64,000 bases of DNA from Rhodobacteraceae bacterium UBA6197 (GCA_002422085.1 DISZ01000005.1:186001-250000), one strand, 5' to 3'; positions 25,362 to 33,947 are shown, counted from the first letter of the stretch. Notes: generated by a model not told the origin, from the letters alone. Numbers and translations are program-made.

Positions 25362-27232
25362 CAACTGGCCTTTCGAATCCCGATCATCCGGGCGCGGGCG
25401 CGCGGGTTGGCATCAAACAGGCTGGCCAGCTGTTCGGTCATCGCGCCGGCCAATTGTTCGACATCGGTAATGGTCACCGCGCGCTGGTAATAGCGCGTCA
25501 CGTCATGGCCGATACCGATGGCGATCAGCTCGACCTGACGCTTGCGCTCGACCATGGCGATCACGTCGCGCAGGTGTTTTTCAAGGTAGTTCGCCGGGTT
25601 CACCGACAGGGTGCTGTCATCGACCGGGGCCCCGTCGGAAATCACCATCAGGATCTTGCGCGCCTCGGTCCGGCCCACCACCCGGCGGTGCGCCCATTCC
25701 AGCGCCTCGCCGTCGATGTTTTCCTTCAACAGGCCCTCTTTCATCATCAGCCCAAGGTTCGCGCGGGTGCGCCGCATCGGCGCGTCGGCGGATTTGTAGA
25801 TGATGTGGCGCAGGTCGTTCAGCCGGCCCGGCTGTTGCGGCCGCCCTTCGTTCAGCCAGCGTTCGCGCGACTGGCCGCCCTTCCAGGCCCGCGTGGTAAA
25901 GCCGAGGATCTCGACCTTGACCGAGCAGCGTTCCAGCGTGCGGGCCAGCACATCGGCGCAGATCGCCGCGATCGAGATCGGCCGGCCCCGCATCGAGCCC
26001 GAGTTGTCGATCAGCAGCGTCACCACGGTGTCGCGAAACTCGGTGTCCTTTTCGACCTTGAACGACAAGGGCGTGGTCGGGTTGGCCACCACCCGCGCCA
26101 GCCGGCCCGCGTCCAGCGTGCCTTCCTCGCGGTCGAATTCCCAAGACCGGTTCTGTTGCGCCTGAAGCCGGCGTTGCAGCTTGTTGGCCAGCCGCGACAC
26201 TGCCCCTTTCAGCGGTTCAAGCTGCTGGTCAAGATAGGCGCGCAGGCGTTCCAGCTCGGCCGGTTCGGCCAGATCTTCGGCGCGGATCTCTTCGTCGAAA
26301 TCGGTGATGTAGACCTTGTAGTTCGGGTCCGCTGCCGAATGGGGCGCGGGCGGCGGCGGTTCCAGCGGGGCTTCGGCGTCGGGCATTTCGGCCTCTTCCG
26401 ACAGCTCCTGATCGGCCAGATCATCCATGCTGACGGTGGTCTGCGACTGGTCTTGCTCGTCGTCCTGGCTACGCTCGGGCGAGGCCTCGCTGTCGTCGTC
26501 TTCACTGTCGTCGCGCGACTGGTTGTCGCCCGATTCCTCATCCTGTTCGGCGTCCTGATCGTCGCCCTCATCGGGTTCGTCCAGATCGGGGTCATCGCCC
26601 AGCTGGTCGGCGTAGCCCAGATCGGCGATCACCTTGCGGGCCAGGCGCGCAAACGCTGCCTGATCGGCAAGGTTATGATCTACTTGTGAAAAATCGTCAG
26701 AGGCCTGCTGCTCAAGGAACGGGCGCCACAGGTCCAGCACATGCGCCGCCGCCGCCGGAAGCTTGCGCCCGGTGGCCATTTCGCGCACCAGATAGCCCGC
26801 CGCCACCGCCAGAGGCGCCTCGGATTGGCTGCGGATCTGGCCATAGCCCTTGCGCTCGGCCTCATGCGCGATCTTGGCGTCGATATTGGTCAGCGTGCCG
26901 GGCATCTGGCGCGCGCCAAGGGCCTCGCAGCGGGCGGTTTCCATCGCCTCGTAAAGGTCGCGCGCGATCTGCCCCGAGGGGTTGTAGCGCGCGAAGGTCG
27001 CCGCGTCGTGGTGCCGCCGGCGCAGCGCCAGCGCGTCGCCGGTGCCCCGCGCCAGCATGATTTCTTCGCGCGACATCCGGCGACTGACCTGCGGCAGCCG
27101 CATCGTGTCGCCGGCGACCCCCGAGGGGTCGACGGTGAAGGTCACCGTCAGGTCGCCGTCATCGGCCAGCGTCTTGGTGGCTTCGGCCACCGCCTTCTTG
27201 AACGGATCGGCGGGGTTGTCGGTGGGTTTCAT
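25361..27232 (-). CDS. cobT: Aerobic cobaltochelatase subunit CobT
   Basis: CobT is the large AAA+-partner subunit of the CobN-CobS-CobT chelatase that inserts cobalt into hydrogenobyrinic acid a,c-diamide (aerobic B12 pathway). The 623-residue product has an N-terminal domain, an extremely acidic linker (about 215-300, runs of Asp/Glu/Ser), and a C-terminal von Willebrand A domain. The VWA MIDAS motif DNSGS is at 409-413. It is encoded directly after cobS on the reverse strand, as in other aerobic B12 producers. CobN is not in the window. Confidence 0.95.
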   Translation of the reverse strand: MKPTDNPADPFKKAVAEATKTLADDGDLTVTFTVDPSGVAGDTMRLPQVSRRMSREEIMLARGTGDALALRRRHHDAATFARYNPSGQIARDLYEAMETARCEALGARQMPGTLTNIDAKIAHEAERKGYGQIRSQSEAPLAVAAGYLVREMATGRKLPAAAAHVLDLWRPFLEQQASDDFSQVDHNLADQAAFARLARKVIADLGYADQLGDDPDLDEPDEGDDQDAEQDEESGDNQSRDDSEDDDSEASPERSQDDEQDQSQTTVSMDDLADQELSEEAEMPDAEAPLEPPPPAPHSAADPNYKVYITDFDEEIRAEDLAEPAELERLRAYLDQQLEPLKGAVSRLANKLQRRLQAQQNRSWEFDREEGTLDAGRLARVVANPTTPLSFKVEKDTEFRDTVVTLLIDNSGSMRGRPISIAAICADVLARTLERCSVKVEILGFTTRAWKGGQSRERWLNEGRPQQPGRLNDLRHIIYKSADAPMRRTRANLGLMMKEGLLKENIDGEALEWAHRRVVGRTEARKILMVISDGAPVDDSTLSVNPANYLEKHLRDVIAMVERKRQVELIAIGIGHDVTRYYQRAVTITDVEQLAGAMTEQLASLFDANPRARARMIGIRKAS

Positions 27233-27297
27233 GTCAGCCCCCGGAACGGGTGTCGGTGGGTGCCTGAGGGGCGCGGTCGCCCCTCCTGCAGATTGAA

Positions 27298-28284
27298 TTA
27301 CCGCATCGCCTGCGACGCTGCCGACTCGGGCAGTTCCTCGTCAAACAGCTTTTGATAGAACTCGGCCACGGTGGCGCGTTCCAATTCGTCGCATTTGTTG
27401 AGGAAGGTCAGCCGGAAGGCATAGCCGATATTGCGGAAGATCTCGGCGTTTTGTGCCCAGGTGATGACGGTGCGTGGGCTCATCACGGTTGAAAGGTCGC
27501 CGTTCATGAAGGCGGTGCGGGTCAGGTCGGCCACCGTCACCATCTGGGCAACCGTCTTGCGGCCCTTGTCGGTGTTGTAGTGCGGGTTCTTCGACAGCAC
27601 GATCGCCACTTCGGCATCATGGCTCAGGTAGTTCAGCGTCGCGACCAGCGACCAGCGGTCCATCTGGCCCTGGTTGATCTGCTGGGTGCCGTGGTAAAGC
27701 CCGGTCGTGTCGCCAAGGCCGACCGTGTTCGAGGTGGCAAACAGCCGGAAATACGGGTTCGGGGTGATCACCTCGTTCTGGTCCAGCAGCGTCAGCTTGC
27801 CGTCGGCCTCAAGCACGCGCTGAATGACGAACATCACATCGGCGCGGCCGGCGTCGTATTCGTCGAACACGATGGCGGTGGGGTTGCGCAGCGCCCAAGG
27901 CAGGATGCCTTCGTGAAACACCGTGACCTGCTTGCCATCGACCAGCTTGATCGCATCCTTGCCGATCAGGTCGATCCGGCTGACGTGGCTGTCAAGGTTG
28001 ACGCGCACGCAGGGCCAGTTCAGCCGAGCTGCGACCTGTTCGATATGGGTCGATTTGCCGGTGCCGTGGTAGCCTTGGATCATCACCCGGCGGTTATAGG
28101 CAAAGCCGGCCAGAATCGCCAAAGTGGTGTCGGGGTCGAATTTGTAGGTCGAATCCAGGTCGGGAACGCGATCGGTGCGTTCGGCAAAACCCTTTACCTT
28201 CATGTCGCTATCGATGCCAAAGACATCGCGGACAGAGATTTCCTCAGTGGGTTTCGCATTCATTTCCAGCATCATATCCGCCAT
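27298..28284 (-). CDS. cobS: Aerobic cobaltochelatase subunit CobS
   Basis: CobS is the AAA+ ATPase subunit that drives cobalt insertion with CobT and CobN. The protein has 328 residues from ATG 28284. Walker A is GYHGTGKST (71-79), Walker B is AIVFDEYDAG, and FRLFATSNTVG is the sensor-like segment. The N-terminal ISVRDVFGID is typical of CobS. The frame runs on upstream of this ATG without homology. A second ATG pair at 28275/28272 is possible since no start has a strong Shine-Dalgarno. No cobalamin riboswitch features were seen in the leader. Confidence 0.95.
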   Translation of the reverse strand: MADMMLEMNAKPTEEISVRDVFGIDSDMKVKGFAERTDRVPDLDSTYKFDPDTTLAILAGFAYNRRVMIQGYHGTGKSTHIEQVAARLNWPCVRVNLDSHVSRIDLIGKDAIKLVDGKQVTVFHEGILPWALRNPTAIVFDEYDAGRADVMFVIQRVLEADGKLTLLDQNEVITPNPYFRLFATSNTVGLGDTTGLYHGTQQINQGQMDRWSLVATLNYLSHDAEVAIVLSKNPHYNTDKGRKTVAQMVTVADLTRTAFMNGDLSTVMSPRTVITWAQNAEIFRNIGYAFRLTFLNKCDELERATVAEFYQKLFDEELPESAASQAMR

Positions 28285-28469
28285 ATACTTCGCGCCGCGT
28301 CCGTGCCGCGCCCAACCCGCGATTTGTGGAACATTCTGCCAAGGGGTGCAAGGGGATGGGAGGTCGCATTGTGCTGGGCGGCGCCAATCGGTAACCTTGC
28401 GCCGACCGGGCGGGCCAGTTGTGGCCCGACGCGCGGTGCGAACAGGATCTAACCGGTGAGGGGTGTGCG

Positions 28470-29456
28470 ATGAGCGGTCTGCTGGCGCTGCTGGATGATG
28501 TGGCGGCGATCGCCAAGGTGGCGGCGGCCTCGGTCGATGACATCGCCGGGCAGGCGGCAAAGGCCGGTGCCAAGGCGGCGGGCGCGGTGATCGACGATGC
28601 CGCCGTGGCGCCGAAATATGTGCACGGCTTCGATGCCAGACGCGAATTGCCGATCGTCGGGCGGATCGCGCTGGGGTCGGTGCGCAACAAGCTTCTTTTG
28701 TTGTTGCCGGCGGCGCTGGTCCTGTCGGCCTTCGCGCCGTTTCTGATCGTGCCCTTGCTGATGCTGGGTGGCGCCTATCTGTGCTTTGAAGGCGCCGAGA
28801 AAGTCTGGCACCTGTTTCGGCCGCACGCGCCTTATGCCGATGGCCGGGTCGCGCAGCAAAGCGCTGAGGATGCCGCCACGCTCGAGGCCAGCAAGGTGGC
28901 CGGGGCGGTGAAGACCGACTTCATCCTTTCGGCCGAGATCATGACCATCGCGCTGGCGACGCTGCCGGCGCAAAGCGTCTGGATGCAGGCGCTGGTGCTG
29001 GCGCTGGTCGGGGTCGCGATCACCGCGCTGGTCTATGGCGGGGTCGCGCTGATCGTCAAGGCCGACGACGTCGGGCTTTGGCTGGCGCGCAAGGCCCGCA
29101 CTAGGGTGCTGCGGGCCTTCGGGCGCGGGTTGGTCTGGGTGATGCCGGGGTTTCTGACCGGGCTGACCATCGTCGGCACTGCGGCGATGATCTGGGTTGG
29201 CGGCGCGATTTTGGTGCATGGGCTGGAGGGCTTTGGCCTGACCGCGCCCGGCCACTGGATCGAAGCGCAGGCCGAATGGGCGCGGCAGGCGCTGCCCGAG
29301 GGCGCCGGGGCGACGCTTCTGGCCTTTGTGCACTGGGCGGTGACGGCGCTGTTTGACGGGCTGTTCGGATTGGCGCTGGGGCTGGCGTTGATCCCGGTGG
29401 TGGCGGGGGTGATCGACCCGCTGATCGTCGCGCTGAGCGGCGGCAAGAAGGTCTGA
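28470..29456 (+). CDS. DUF808 family inner-membrane protein (YedI-like)
   Basis: The 328-residue protein begins with SGLLALLDDVAAIAKVAAASVDDIAGQAAKAGAKAAGVVIDD-like sequence of the DUF808 family, to which E. coli YedI belongs. It has about five hydrophobic segments (near 75-110, 165-200, 220-250 and 285-320) and the segment AEIMTIALATLP. Function is not known. The ATG at 28470 has GGTGAGGGG upstream. It is followed by a perfect GC-rich hairpin and copy E of the dispersed element, a likely transcript end. Confidence 0.82.
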   Translation: MSGLLALLDDVAAIAKVAAASVDDIAGQAAKAGAKAAGAVIDDAAVAPKYVHGFDARRELPIVGRIALGSVRNKLLLLLPAALVLSAFAPFLIVPLLMLGGAYLCFEGAEKVWHLFRPHAPYADGRVAQQSAEDAATLEASKVAGAVKTDFILSAEIMTIALATLPAQSVWMQALVLALVGVAITALVYGGVALIVKADDVGLWLARKARTRVLRAFGRGLVWVMPGFLTGLTIVGTAAMIWVGGAILVHGLEGFGLTAPGHWIEAQAEWARQALPEGAGATLLAFVHWAVTALFDGLFGLALGLALIPVVAGVIDPLIVALSGGKKV

Positions 29457-29491
29457 GCCGCGCCGGTTCCCGACCCGCTGATCCTGCCGCG

Positions 29492-29542
29492 CAGGGGGGC
29501 TCTGCCCCCCTGACCCCCCGGAGTATTTGGCCAAAAAGAAGC
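29492..29542 (+). repeat. Perfect hairpin plus dispersed element, copy E
   Basis: CAGGGGGGC-TCT-GCCCCCCTG (29492-29512) is a perfect 9-bp stem, followed by ACCCCCCGGAGTATTTGGCC and AAAAAGAAGC. This copy belongs to the GGAGTATTT..CCAAA.AGAAG subfamily. It starts 36 bp after the DUF808 stop and may serve as its terminator, although no T-run follows the stem. Confidence 0.85.
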
Positions 29543-29707
29543 GCGATCAGGCCCTGCGCGGCGAAGAGCCGTTGCTGCAGTGGCAGGGGGCGGCGCGAGG
29601 TCCGCCACGGCGCGACATCGCAATTGCGTGAGCCGTGCAACAAACCGGGGGTGGGGTGCGTAGGGCAAGGGGAGCCTCGCTACGGGGCATGGATCGGGAG
29701 GCATGAG

Positions 29708-30178
29708 ATGCAACGCAGATGGGTTCTGGCCGGGCTTGGCGGCATGATCGGTGGATTTGGCGGCGCGGCGACCGGTGTCGCGGCCGAGGTGTTCGAGGTG
29801 ACCATGAGCGCGGCCGACTGGCGCGCGCGTCTGTTGCCCGAGGCCTATGCGGTGCTGCGTGAGGAGGCGACCGAGCGGGCGGGAAGCAGCCCTCTCGATG
29901 CCGAATATGGTGCCGGGCTTTATCACTGTGCGGGCTGTGATCTGCCGGTCTATTCGTCCGAGCAGAAATTCGACAGCGGCACCGGTTGACCCAGTTTCTG
30001 GGCGGCGCTGCCCGATGCGGTGCGCAATCGCGCCGATCGGTCGTGGTTTGGCACGCGTGTCGAAGAGCACTGTCGCCGTTGTGGCGGGCATCTTGGCCAT
30101 GTGTTTGACGATGGCCCGGCGCCAACCGGCAAGCGGCACTGTATCAACGGGGTGGCGCTGGTGTTCCGCCCGGCCTGA
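29708..30178 (+). pseudogene. msrB: Peptide-methionine (R)-S-oxide reductase MsrB with in-frame TGA
   Basis: Reading through one stop, this encodes a 156-codon exported MsrB. It has a twin-arginine-like signal (MQRRWVLAGLGG...), the Cys pair in YHCAGCDLP, then SGTG-stop-PSFWAALPDAV. SWFGTRVEEHCRRCGGHLGH (second zinc pair) and RHCINGVAL with the catalytic Cys follow. The stop at 29987-29989 (TGA) stands where the family has Trp (TGG) in SGTGWPSF. The frame is intact on both sides, so it is a single G-to-A type change and not a frameshift. The N-terminal 93-residue product lacks the active site. Ribosome-binding site GGGAGG lies 6 nt before the ATG. Alternatives are a sequencing error or leaky readthrough; selenocysteine is unlikely because the position is not the catalytic one. 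Confidence 0.9.
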
Positions 30179-30545
30179 GGCGCGCGGCCGGGCCGGGGTG
30201 CAGCGGGCGCGCGCTGCCGGCCGATCTGCGAAAACGGCGGGATGCGGAGTTGGGCGCGAACCCGAGCGGCGCGGCAGGGCGCGGCGGCGGCAGGCGGCAG
30301 GGCGCGGCGGCGGCAGGCGGCAGAGCGCGGCGGCGGCAGGCGGCAGAGCGCGGCAGGCGCGGGGGCGCCAGAACCGGGGACGTCAGAACCGGTGGCGCCA
30401 GAACCGGGGGCGGCGGCGTGGCGTTGCGGGGTGTCGTGCGGGCGAAACGGCGCGGCGGATTGTGCGGAACGGCGCAATGGCGTCGCGTCGCGCGATGGAT
30501 CGGGCGGCGCGTGGGTGAAACCGGTGCAAGGATTTGCGCGCGGCG
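30179..30545. repeat. Spacer filled with 23-bp and 15/16-bp minisatellites
   Basis: GGGCGCGGCGGCGGCAGGCG plus CGA-type ends recur at 30277, 30300, 30323 and 30346 (23-bp period). The sequence then changes to CGCCAGAACCGGGG-type units (three between about 30365 and 30410). No gene was recognised in the 367 bp between the msrB pseudogene and the convergent J-domain gene. Confidence 0.85.
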
Positions 30546-31175
30546 TCAGTCGCGGAAGTTGCGGCTGTCCTTGATCTGATCCCAAGCCCAGACGACCTCT
30601 TGCAGGCGTTCTTCGTCCGAGCGGTCGCCGCCGTTCATGTCAGGATGAAGTATCTTGATCAAAGCCTTGTATTGTTTGCGAATATCGGTCTTGGACATGG
30701 TGTCCTTGGCCTCGAGGATATCGACGGCCTTGCGCTCGGTCGGGGGCAGTTTGCGGCCGGCGGTCTGGCGGCCGGGGTTCTGGGTGGCATTGGCGCCGAG
30801 GATCTCCATCGGGTCGGCAACGCCGTGGCGTGCCCAGGCGCGGCTTTCGTCATTGGCACGGTTGAACGGTTTGGTCGGGCGTTCCCAGACCGTGGCATTG
30901 TCGATGAAGGCCTGAAATTCCTCTTCCGACTGGCCCTGAAAATAGTTCCAGTTCAGGTTGTATTCGCGCGCGTGTTCTTTGCAGAACCAGTAGTATTCAT
31001 CCAGCACCTTGGGGCTTTTGGGCGCGCGATAAAGCCCGGCCTCGGTGCAGCCGGGCTTGTCGCAGCCCCGCGTCGAGGTCTCGAACGCGCCCGACATGCC
31101 ACGCTTGCCCTTGGCCCGGCGCTTCTTGTCGGAAGCGGCCGAGATATCGAAACCGAAAGGGTCGTTTCTGGTCAT
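30546..31175 (-). CDS. J-domain protein with N-terminal Cys motif
   Basis: The 209-residue protein carries a J-domain at its C-terminus: KTDIRKQYKALIKILHPDMN, with the invariant HPD at 177-179, followed by a short helix. It would stimulate an Hsp70 (DnaK) ATPase. The N-terminal 100 residues contain Cys38, Cys43, Cys65 and His68 in a zinc-site-like spacing. It is not a full DnaJ, lacking the Gly/Phe and CR domains. It is divergent from bolA with 81 bp between the starts, a pairing I recall as conserved in Rhodobacterales, usually near cobS. The partner and client are unknown. Confidence 0.85.
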   Translation of the reverse strand: MTRNDPFGFDISAASDKKRRAKGKRGMSGAFETSTRGCDKPGCTEAGLYRAPKSPKVLDEYYWFCKEHAREYNLNWNYFQGQSEEEFQAFIDNATVWERPTKPFNRANDESRAWARHGVADPMEILGANATQNPGRQTAGRKLPPTERKAVDILEAKDTMSKTDIRKQYKALIKILHPDMNGGDRSDEERLQEVVWAWDQIKDSRNFRD

Positions 31176-31256
31176 GGCATTCTCCGGGGCGTGTCTGGCC
31201 GGCCTGTTCGACTCGGGCCATGAAGTTTAGGGTATTTGACGGGGGGCGAAAGAGGC

Positions 31257-31523
31257 ATGAGGGCTAAAATGCGTGTAGTGGATGAAATCAGGGAAAAGCT
31301 GGCGGTGTTTCGCCCCGAGTTGTTGCAGGTGGACGATGAAAGCGCGCGTCATGCGGGTCATGCCGGGGCGCGACCCGAGGGGCAGAGCCATTTTCGGGTG
31401 CTGATCCGGGCCAGCCAGTTCGCGCCTCTGTCGCGGCTTGAGCGGCACCGGCGGGTGCATGCGGCGCTGGGGCCCGAGTTGCTGGCGCGCATTCACGCGC
31501 TGGCGCTGGAGGTTTCGGACTAG
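31257..31523 (+). CDS. BolA family protein
   Basis: This small 88-residue protein has the BolA fold: VVDEIREKLAVFRPELLQVDDESARHAGHAG with the conserved His, SHFRVLIRASQFAPLSRLERHRRVHAAL, and the C-terminal helix. BolA proteins work with monothiol glutaredoxins in Fe-S handling and some bind DNA. ATG 31257 was chosen because AAAGAGG precedes it; ATG 31269 (after GAGGG) would shorten it by four residues and is equally usable. It is divergent from the J-domain gene. Confidence 0.88.
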   Translation: MRAKMRVVDEIREKLAVFRPELLQVDDESARHAGHAGARPEGQSHFRVLIRASQFAPLSRLERHRRVHAALGPELLARIHALALEVSD

Positions 31524-31701
31524 GCCGGGGGGCGCCCCCGCCGCATGATGGCGAGGGTTGCGAGATGTCGCGAAGAAGAAGCCGCAAGGGATGGGGCTGT
31601 CTGCGCCACCGCGTGATGAGAAGGGGCTGCCTGTCGCCGCCGCGACGTTGGCAGGCGCGCGCCTTCACCTGATGGGGCTGGTGTGTCCCGGCGGTTTGGC
31701 A

Positions 31702-31775
31702 GGGGGGCTGTCTGCCCCCCGGTGTCGCTTTGAAAAGCGACACCCCCCCCCGAGGATATTTGCACGAAGATGAAA
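31702..31775 (+). repeat. Two hairpins plus dispersed element, copy F
   Basis: This is the fullest copy. Hairpin 1 is GGGGGGC-TGTCT-GCCCCCC (31702-31720). Hairpin 2 is GGTGTCGCTTT-GA-AAAGCGACACC (31721-31744, perfect 11-bp arms). The core CCGAGGATATTTGCACGAAG and ATGAAA follow at 31751-31775. The core ends 8 bp from the stop codon of the convergent DUF4177 gene and 250 bp after bolA. It is a candidate bidirectional terminator between the two genes. Confidence 0.9.
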
Positions 31776-31782
31776 CTGCGGG

Positions 31783-32166
31783 TCAGGCGGGCTGCGCGGC
31801 TTCGAGCTTGGGTTTGGTTTCGGCCGGTCCGAGGCGCGGGGCGATGCCCTCTTCGGAATGGGCCGTCAGGCGGCGCGGCGACGGCGCCTGTTCGTCGTGG
31901 GCGGCTTGTTCCGCGGCGGCGGCGGCCTCGGCCGAGAGCGGGCGGCGGAATACCAGCAGGTTGTGATAGACCGTGGTCTTGCCGGTCAGGCCGCTGCGTT
32001 CCTCGCAGGGCAGCGTGTCGGCGCGCAGGTATTCCCAGCCCTGCCGGGCCAGCTCGTTGATCGTCGCGCCCAAGGCATGGGCAAAACGGTCGGCGCCGGT
32101 TTTCAGCCCGCGTTCCTTTTCGCCCCGGTTCGGGGCGGGGACGAGCTTGTATTCGAAAATCTGCAT
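31783..32166 (-). CDS. DUF4177 domain protein
   Basis: The 127-residue protein begins MQIFEYKLVPAPNRGEKERG and contains GATINELARQGWEYLRADTLP, the DUF4177 pattern (small alpha/beta domain with a conserved Trp-Glu). The remaining 50 residues are Ala/Glu/Pro-rich and probably disordered. Function is unknown. The start at 32166 has GAGGTGG directly upstream; that ribosome-binding site itself lies in frame with another ATG four codons earlier. The 265-bp gap to gatB holds no recognisable gene. Confidence 0.75.
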   Translation of the reverse strand: MQIFEYKLVPAPNRGEKERGLKTGADRFAHALGATINELARQGWEYLRADTLPCEERSGLTGKTTVYHNLLVFRRPLSAEAAAAAEQAAHDEQAPSPRRLTAHSEEGIAPRLGPAETKPKLEAAQPA

Positions 32167-32432
32167 GGGCCACCTCATCTTTGGCGCTGTTCTACCCGAT
32201 GCGGCGCGGGGGTCAACTGACGAAGGGGTGAGGCGCGCCGCGAGGTGGCGGCTTGTCGCCAAGGCATTGGCCCGGCTGCCGTCCAAAAGGGGGCGGGCCG
32301 ATCCGCAAAGGCATCCATAGGCAAATATGATGTCCTTGTGAGGGAAATAATATCCCGAAAATCAAGCCTTTGGCCCGGGGCAACGGGTGGTCCGGCACGG
32401 CGGGCAGGCGGCCTCGGGCGGCCGCCTTGGGG

Positions 32433-33947
32433 TCACAGACCCAGCTTGCGCGTCACCAGTTCGGTGACCGCCGCCGGGTTGGCCTTGCCGCCCGAAGCCT
32501 TCAGGACCTGGCCGGTGAACCAGCCCGCAAGCTTTGGATTTTCCTTGGCTTTTTCGACCTGCGCGGGGTTTTGCGCGATGATCTCGTCGACCATCGCTTC
32601 GATCGCCGTGGTGTCGGTGACCTGCTTCATGCCGCGCGCGGTGACGATTTCGGCCGGGTCGCCGCCCTCGGTGTAAACGATTTCGAAAAGATCCTTTGCG
32701 ATCTTGCCCGAGATGTCGCCCGCCTTGATCAGCCGCACGATCGCGCCCAGTTGTTCGGGGCTGACCGGGCTTTCGCCAATGTCGTGGCCCTCTTTCTTCA
32801 ATCGGCCGAAAAGTTCGTTGATGACCCAGTTCGCGGCCAGCTTGCCATCGGTGCCCTCGGCCACCTTTTCGAAATAGGCGGCGTTCTCGGCCTCGGCGGT
32901 CAGCACGCCCGCGTCATAGTCGCTAAGGCCGAAGTCATTGATAAAACGTAATTTTTTTTCATCCGGCAGTTCCGGCATCGCGCCGGCGATGGCGTCAACC
33001 CAGGCCTGTTCGATCTCGAGCGGCAAGAGGTCGGGACAGGGGAAGTAGCGGTAATCATGCGCCTCTTCCTTCGAGCGCATCGACCGGGTTTCGCCCTTGT
33101 CGGGGTCGTAAAGGCGGGTTTCCTGGATGATCTTGCCGCCGTCTTCGACGATCGCGATCTGGCGGCGGGCCTCATAGTCGATCGCCTGCTGAATGAACCG
33201 CATCGAGTTCATGTTCTTGATTTCGCAGCGCGTGCCGAGGTGCGAAAAATCCTGTGTTTCCTGATACTTCTCATAGGCGCCGGGTTTGCAGACCGAGACG
33301 TTGACATCGCAGCGCAGGTTGCCGTTTTGCATGTTGCCGTCGCAGGTGCCCAGGTAGCGCAGGATCTGGCGCAGCTTGGCGACATAGGCCGCCGCCTCTT
33401 CCGGGCCGCGGATATCGGGGCGCGAGACGATCTCCATCAGCGCGACGCCGGTGCGGTTGAGGTCGACGAAACTCATCGTCGGGTCCATGTCGTGGATCGA
33501 CTTGCCGGCGTCTTGTTCCAAGTGGATGCGTTCGATCCGCACGTGCCGCGCGACGCCCGGACCCATCTCGACAATGATCTCGCCTTCGCCGACAATCGGT
33601 TGATAAAGCTGGGAAATCTGGTAGCCCTGCGGCAGGTCGGGGTAGAAATAGTTTTTTCGGTCAAAGGCCGAGACCAAGTTGATCTGCGCCTTCAGGCCCA
33701 GCCCGGTGCGCACTGCCTGCGCCACGCAATACTCGTTGATCACCGGCAACATGCCCGGCATCGCCGCGTCAACAAAGGCGACGTTCGAGTTGGGCTCCGA
33801 GCCGAACAGCGTCGAAGCGCCCGAGAAAAGCTTGGCGTTCGAGGCGACCTGGGCGTGGACCTCGAGGCCGATCACCAGTTCCCAATCGGATTTGGCGCCG
33901 GCGATGACTTTGGGTTCGGGGCTGCGCGCGCGCGGATGATCCAGCAT
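32433..33947 (-). CDS. gatB: Aspartyl/glutamyl-tRNA(Asn/Gln) amidotransferase subunit B
   Basis: GatB is the kinase and tRNA-binding subunit of GatCAB, which converts misacylated Glu-tRNA(Gln) or Asp-tRNA(Asn) to the amidated forms. The 504-residue product shows the GatB core: WELVIGLEVHAQV, KLFSGAS, NVAFVDAAMPGMLPVIN, and the catalytic segment RKNYFYPDLPQGYQISQ. The C-terminal YqeY-like helical domain starts after about residue 400 and ends in VTRKLGL. GatA and GatC are not adjacent, as is frequent in this group. Confidence 0.96.
   Translation of the reverse strand: MLDHPRARSPEPKVIAGAKSDWELVIGLEVHAQVASNAKLFSGASTLFGSEPNSNVAFVDAAMPGMLPVINEYCVAQAVRTGLGLKAQINLVSAFDRKNYFYPDLPQGYQISQLYQPIVGEGEIIVEMGPGVARHVRIERIHLEQDAGKSIHDMDPTMSFVDLNRTGVALMEIVSRPDIRGPEEAAAYVAKLRQILRYLGTCDGNMQNGNLRCDVNVSVCKPGAYEKYQETQDFSHLGTRCEIKNMNSMRFIQQAIDYEARRQIAIVEDGGKIIQETRLYDPDKGETRSMRSKEEAHDYRYFPCPDLLPLEIEQAWVDAIAGAMPELPDEKKLRFINDFGLSDYDAGVLTAEAENAAYFEKVAEGTDGKLAANWVINELFGRLKKEGHDIGESPVSPEQLGAIVRLIKAGDISGKIAKDLFEIVYTEGGDPAEIVTARGMKQVTDTTAIEAMVDEIIAQNPAQVEKAKENPKLAGWFTGQVLKASGGKANPAAVTELVTRKLGL

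Noticed and set aside
28285..28469. Cobalamin riboswitch upstream of cobS
   Set aside because: No B12-box-like sequence or expected helices could be recognised in the short leader.
29987..29989. TGA in msrB as selenocysteine codon
   Set aside because: The position corresponds to a structural Trp, while the catalytic Cys is present downstream (RHCINGVAL). No SECIS-like hairpin was evident right after the codon.
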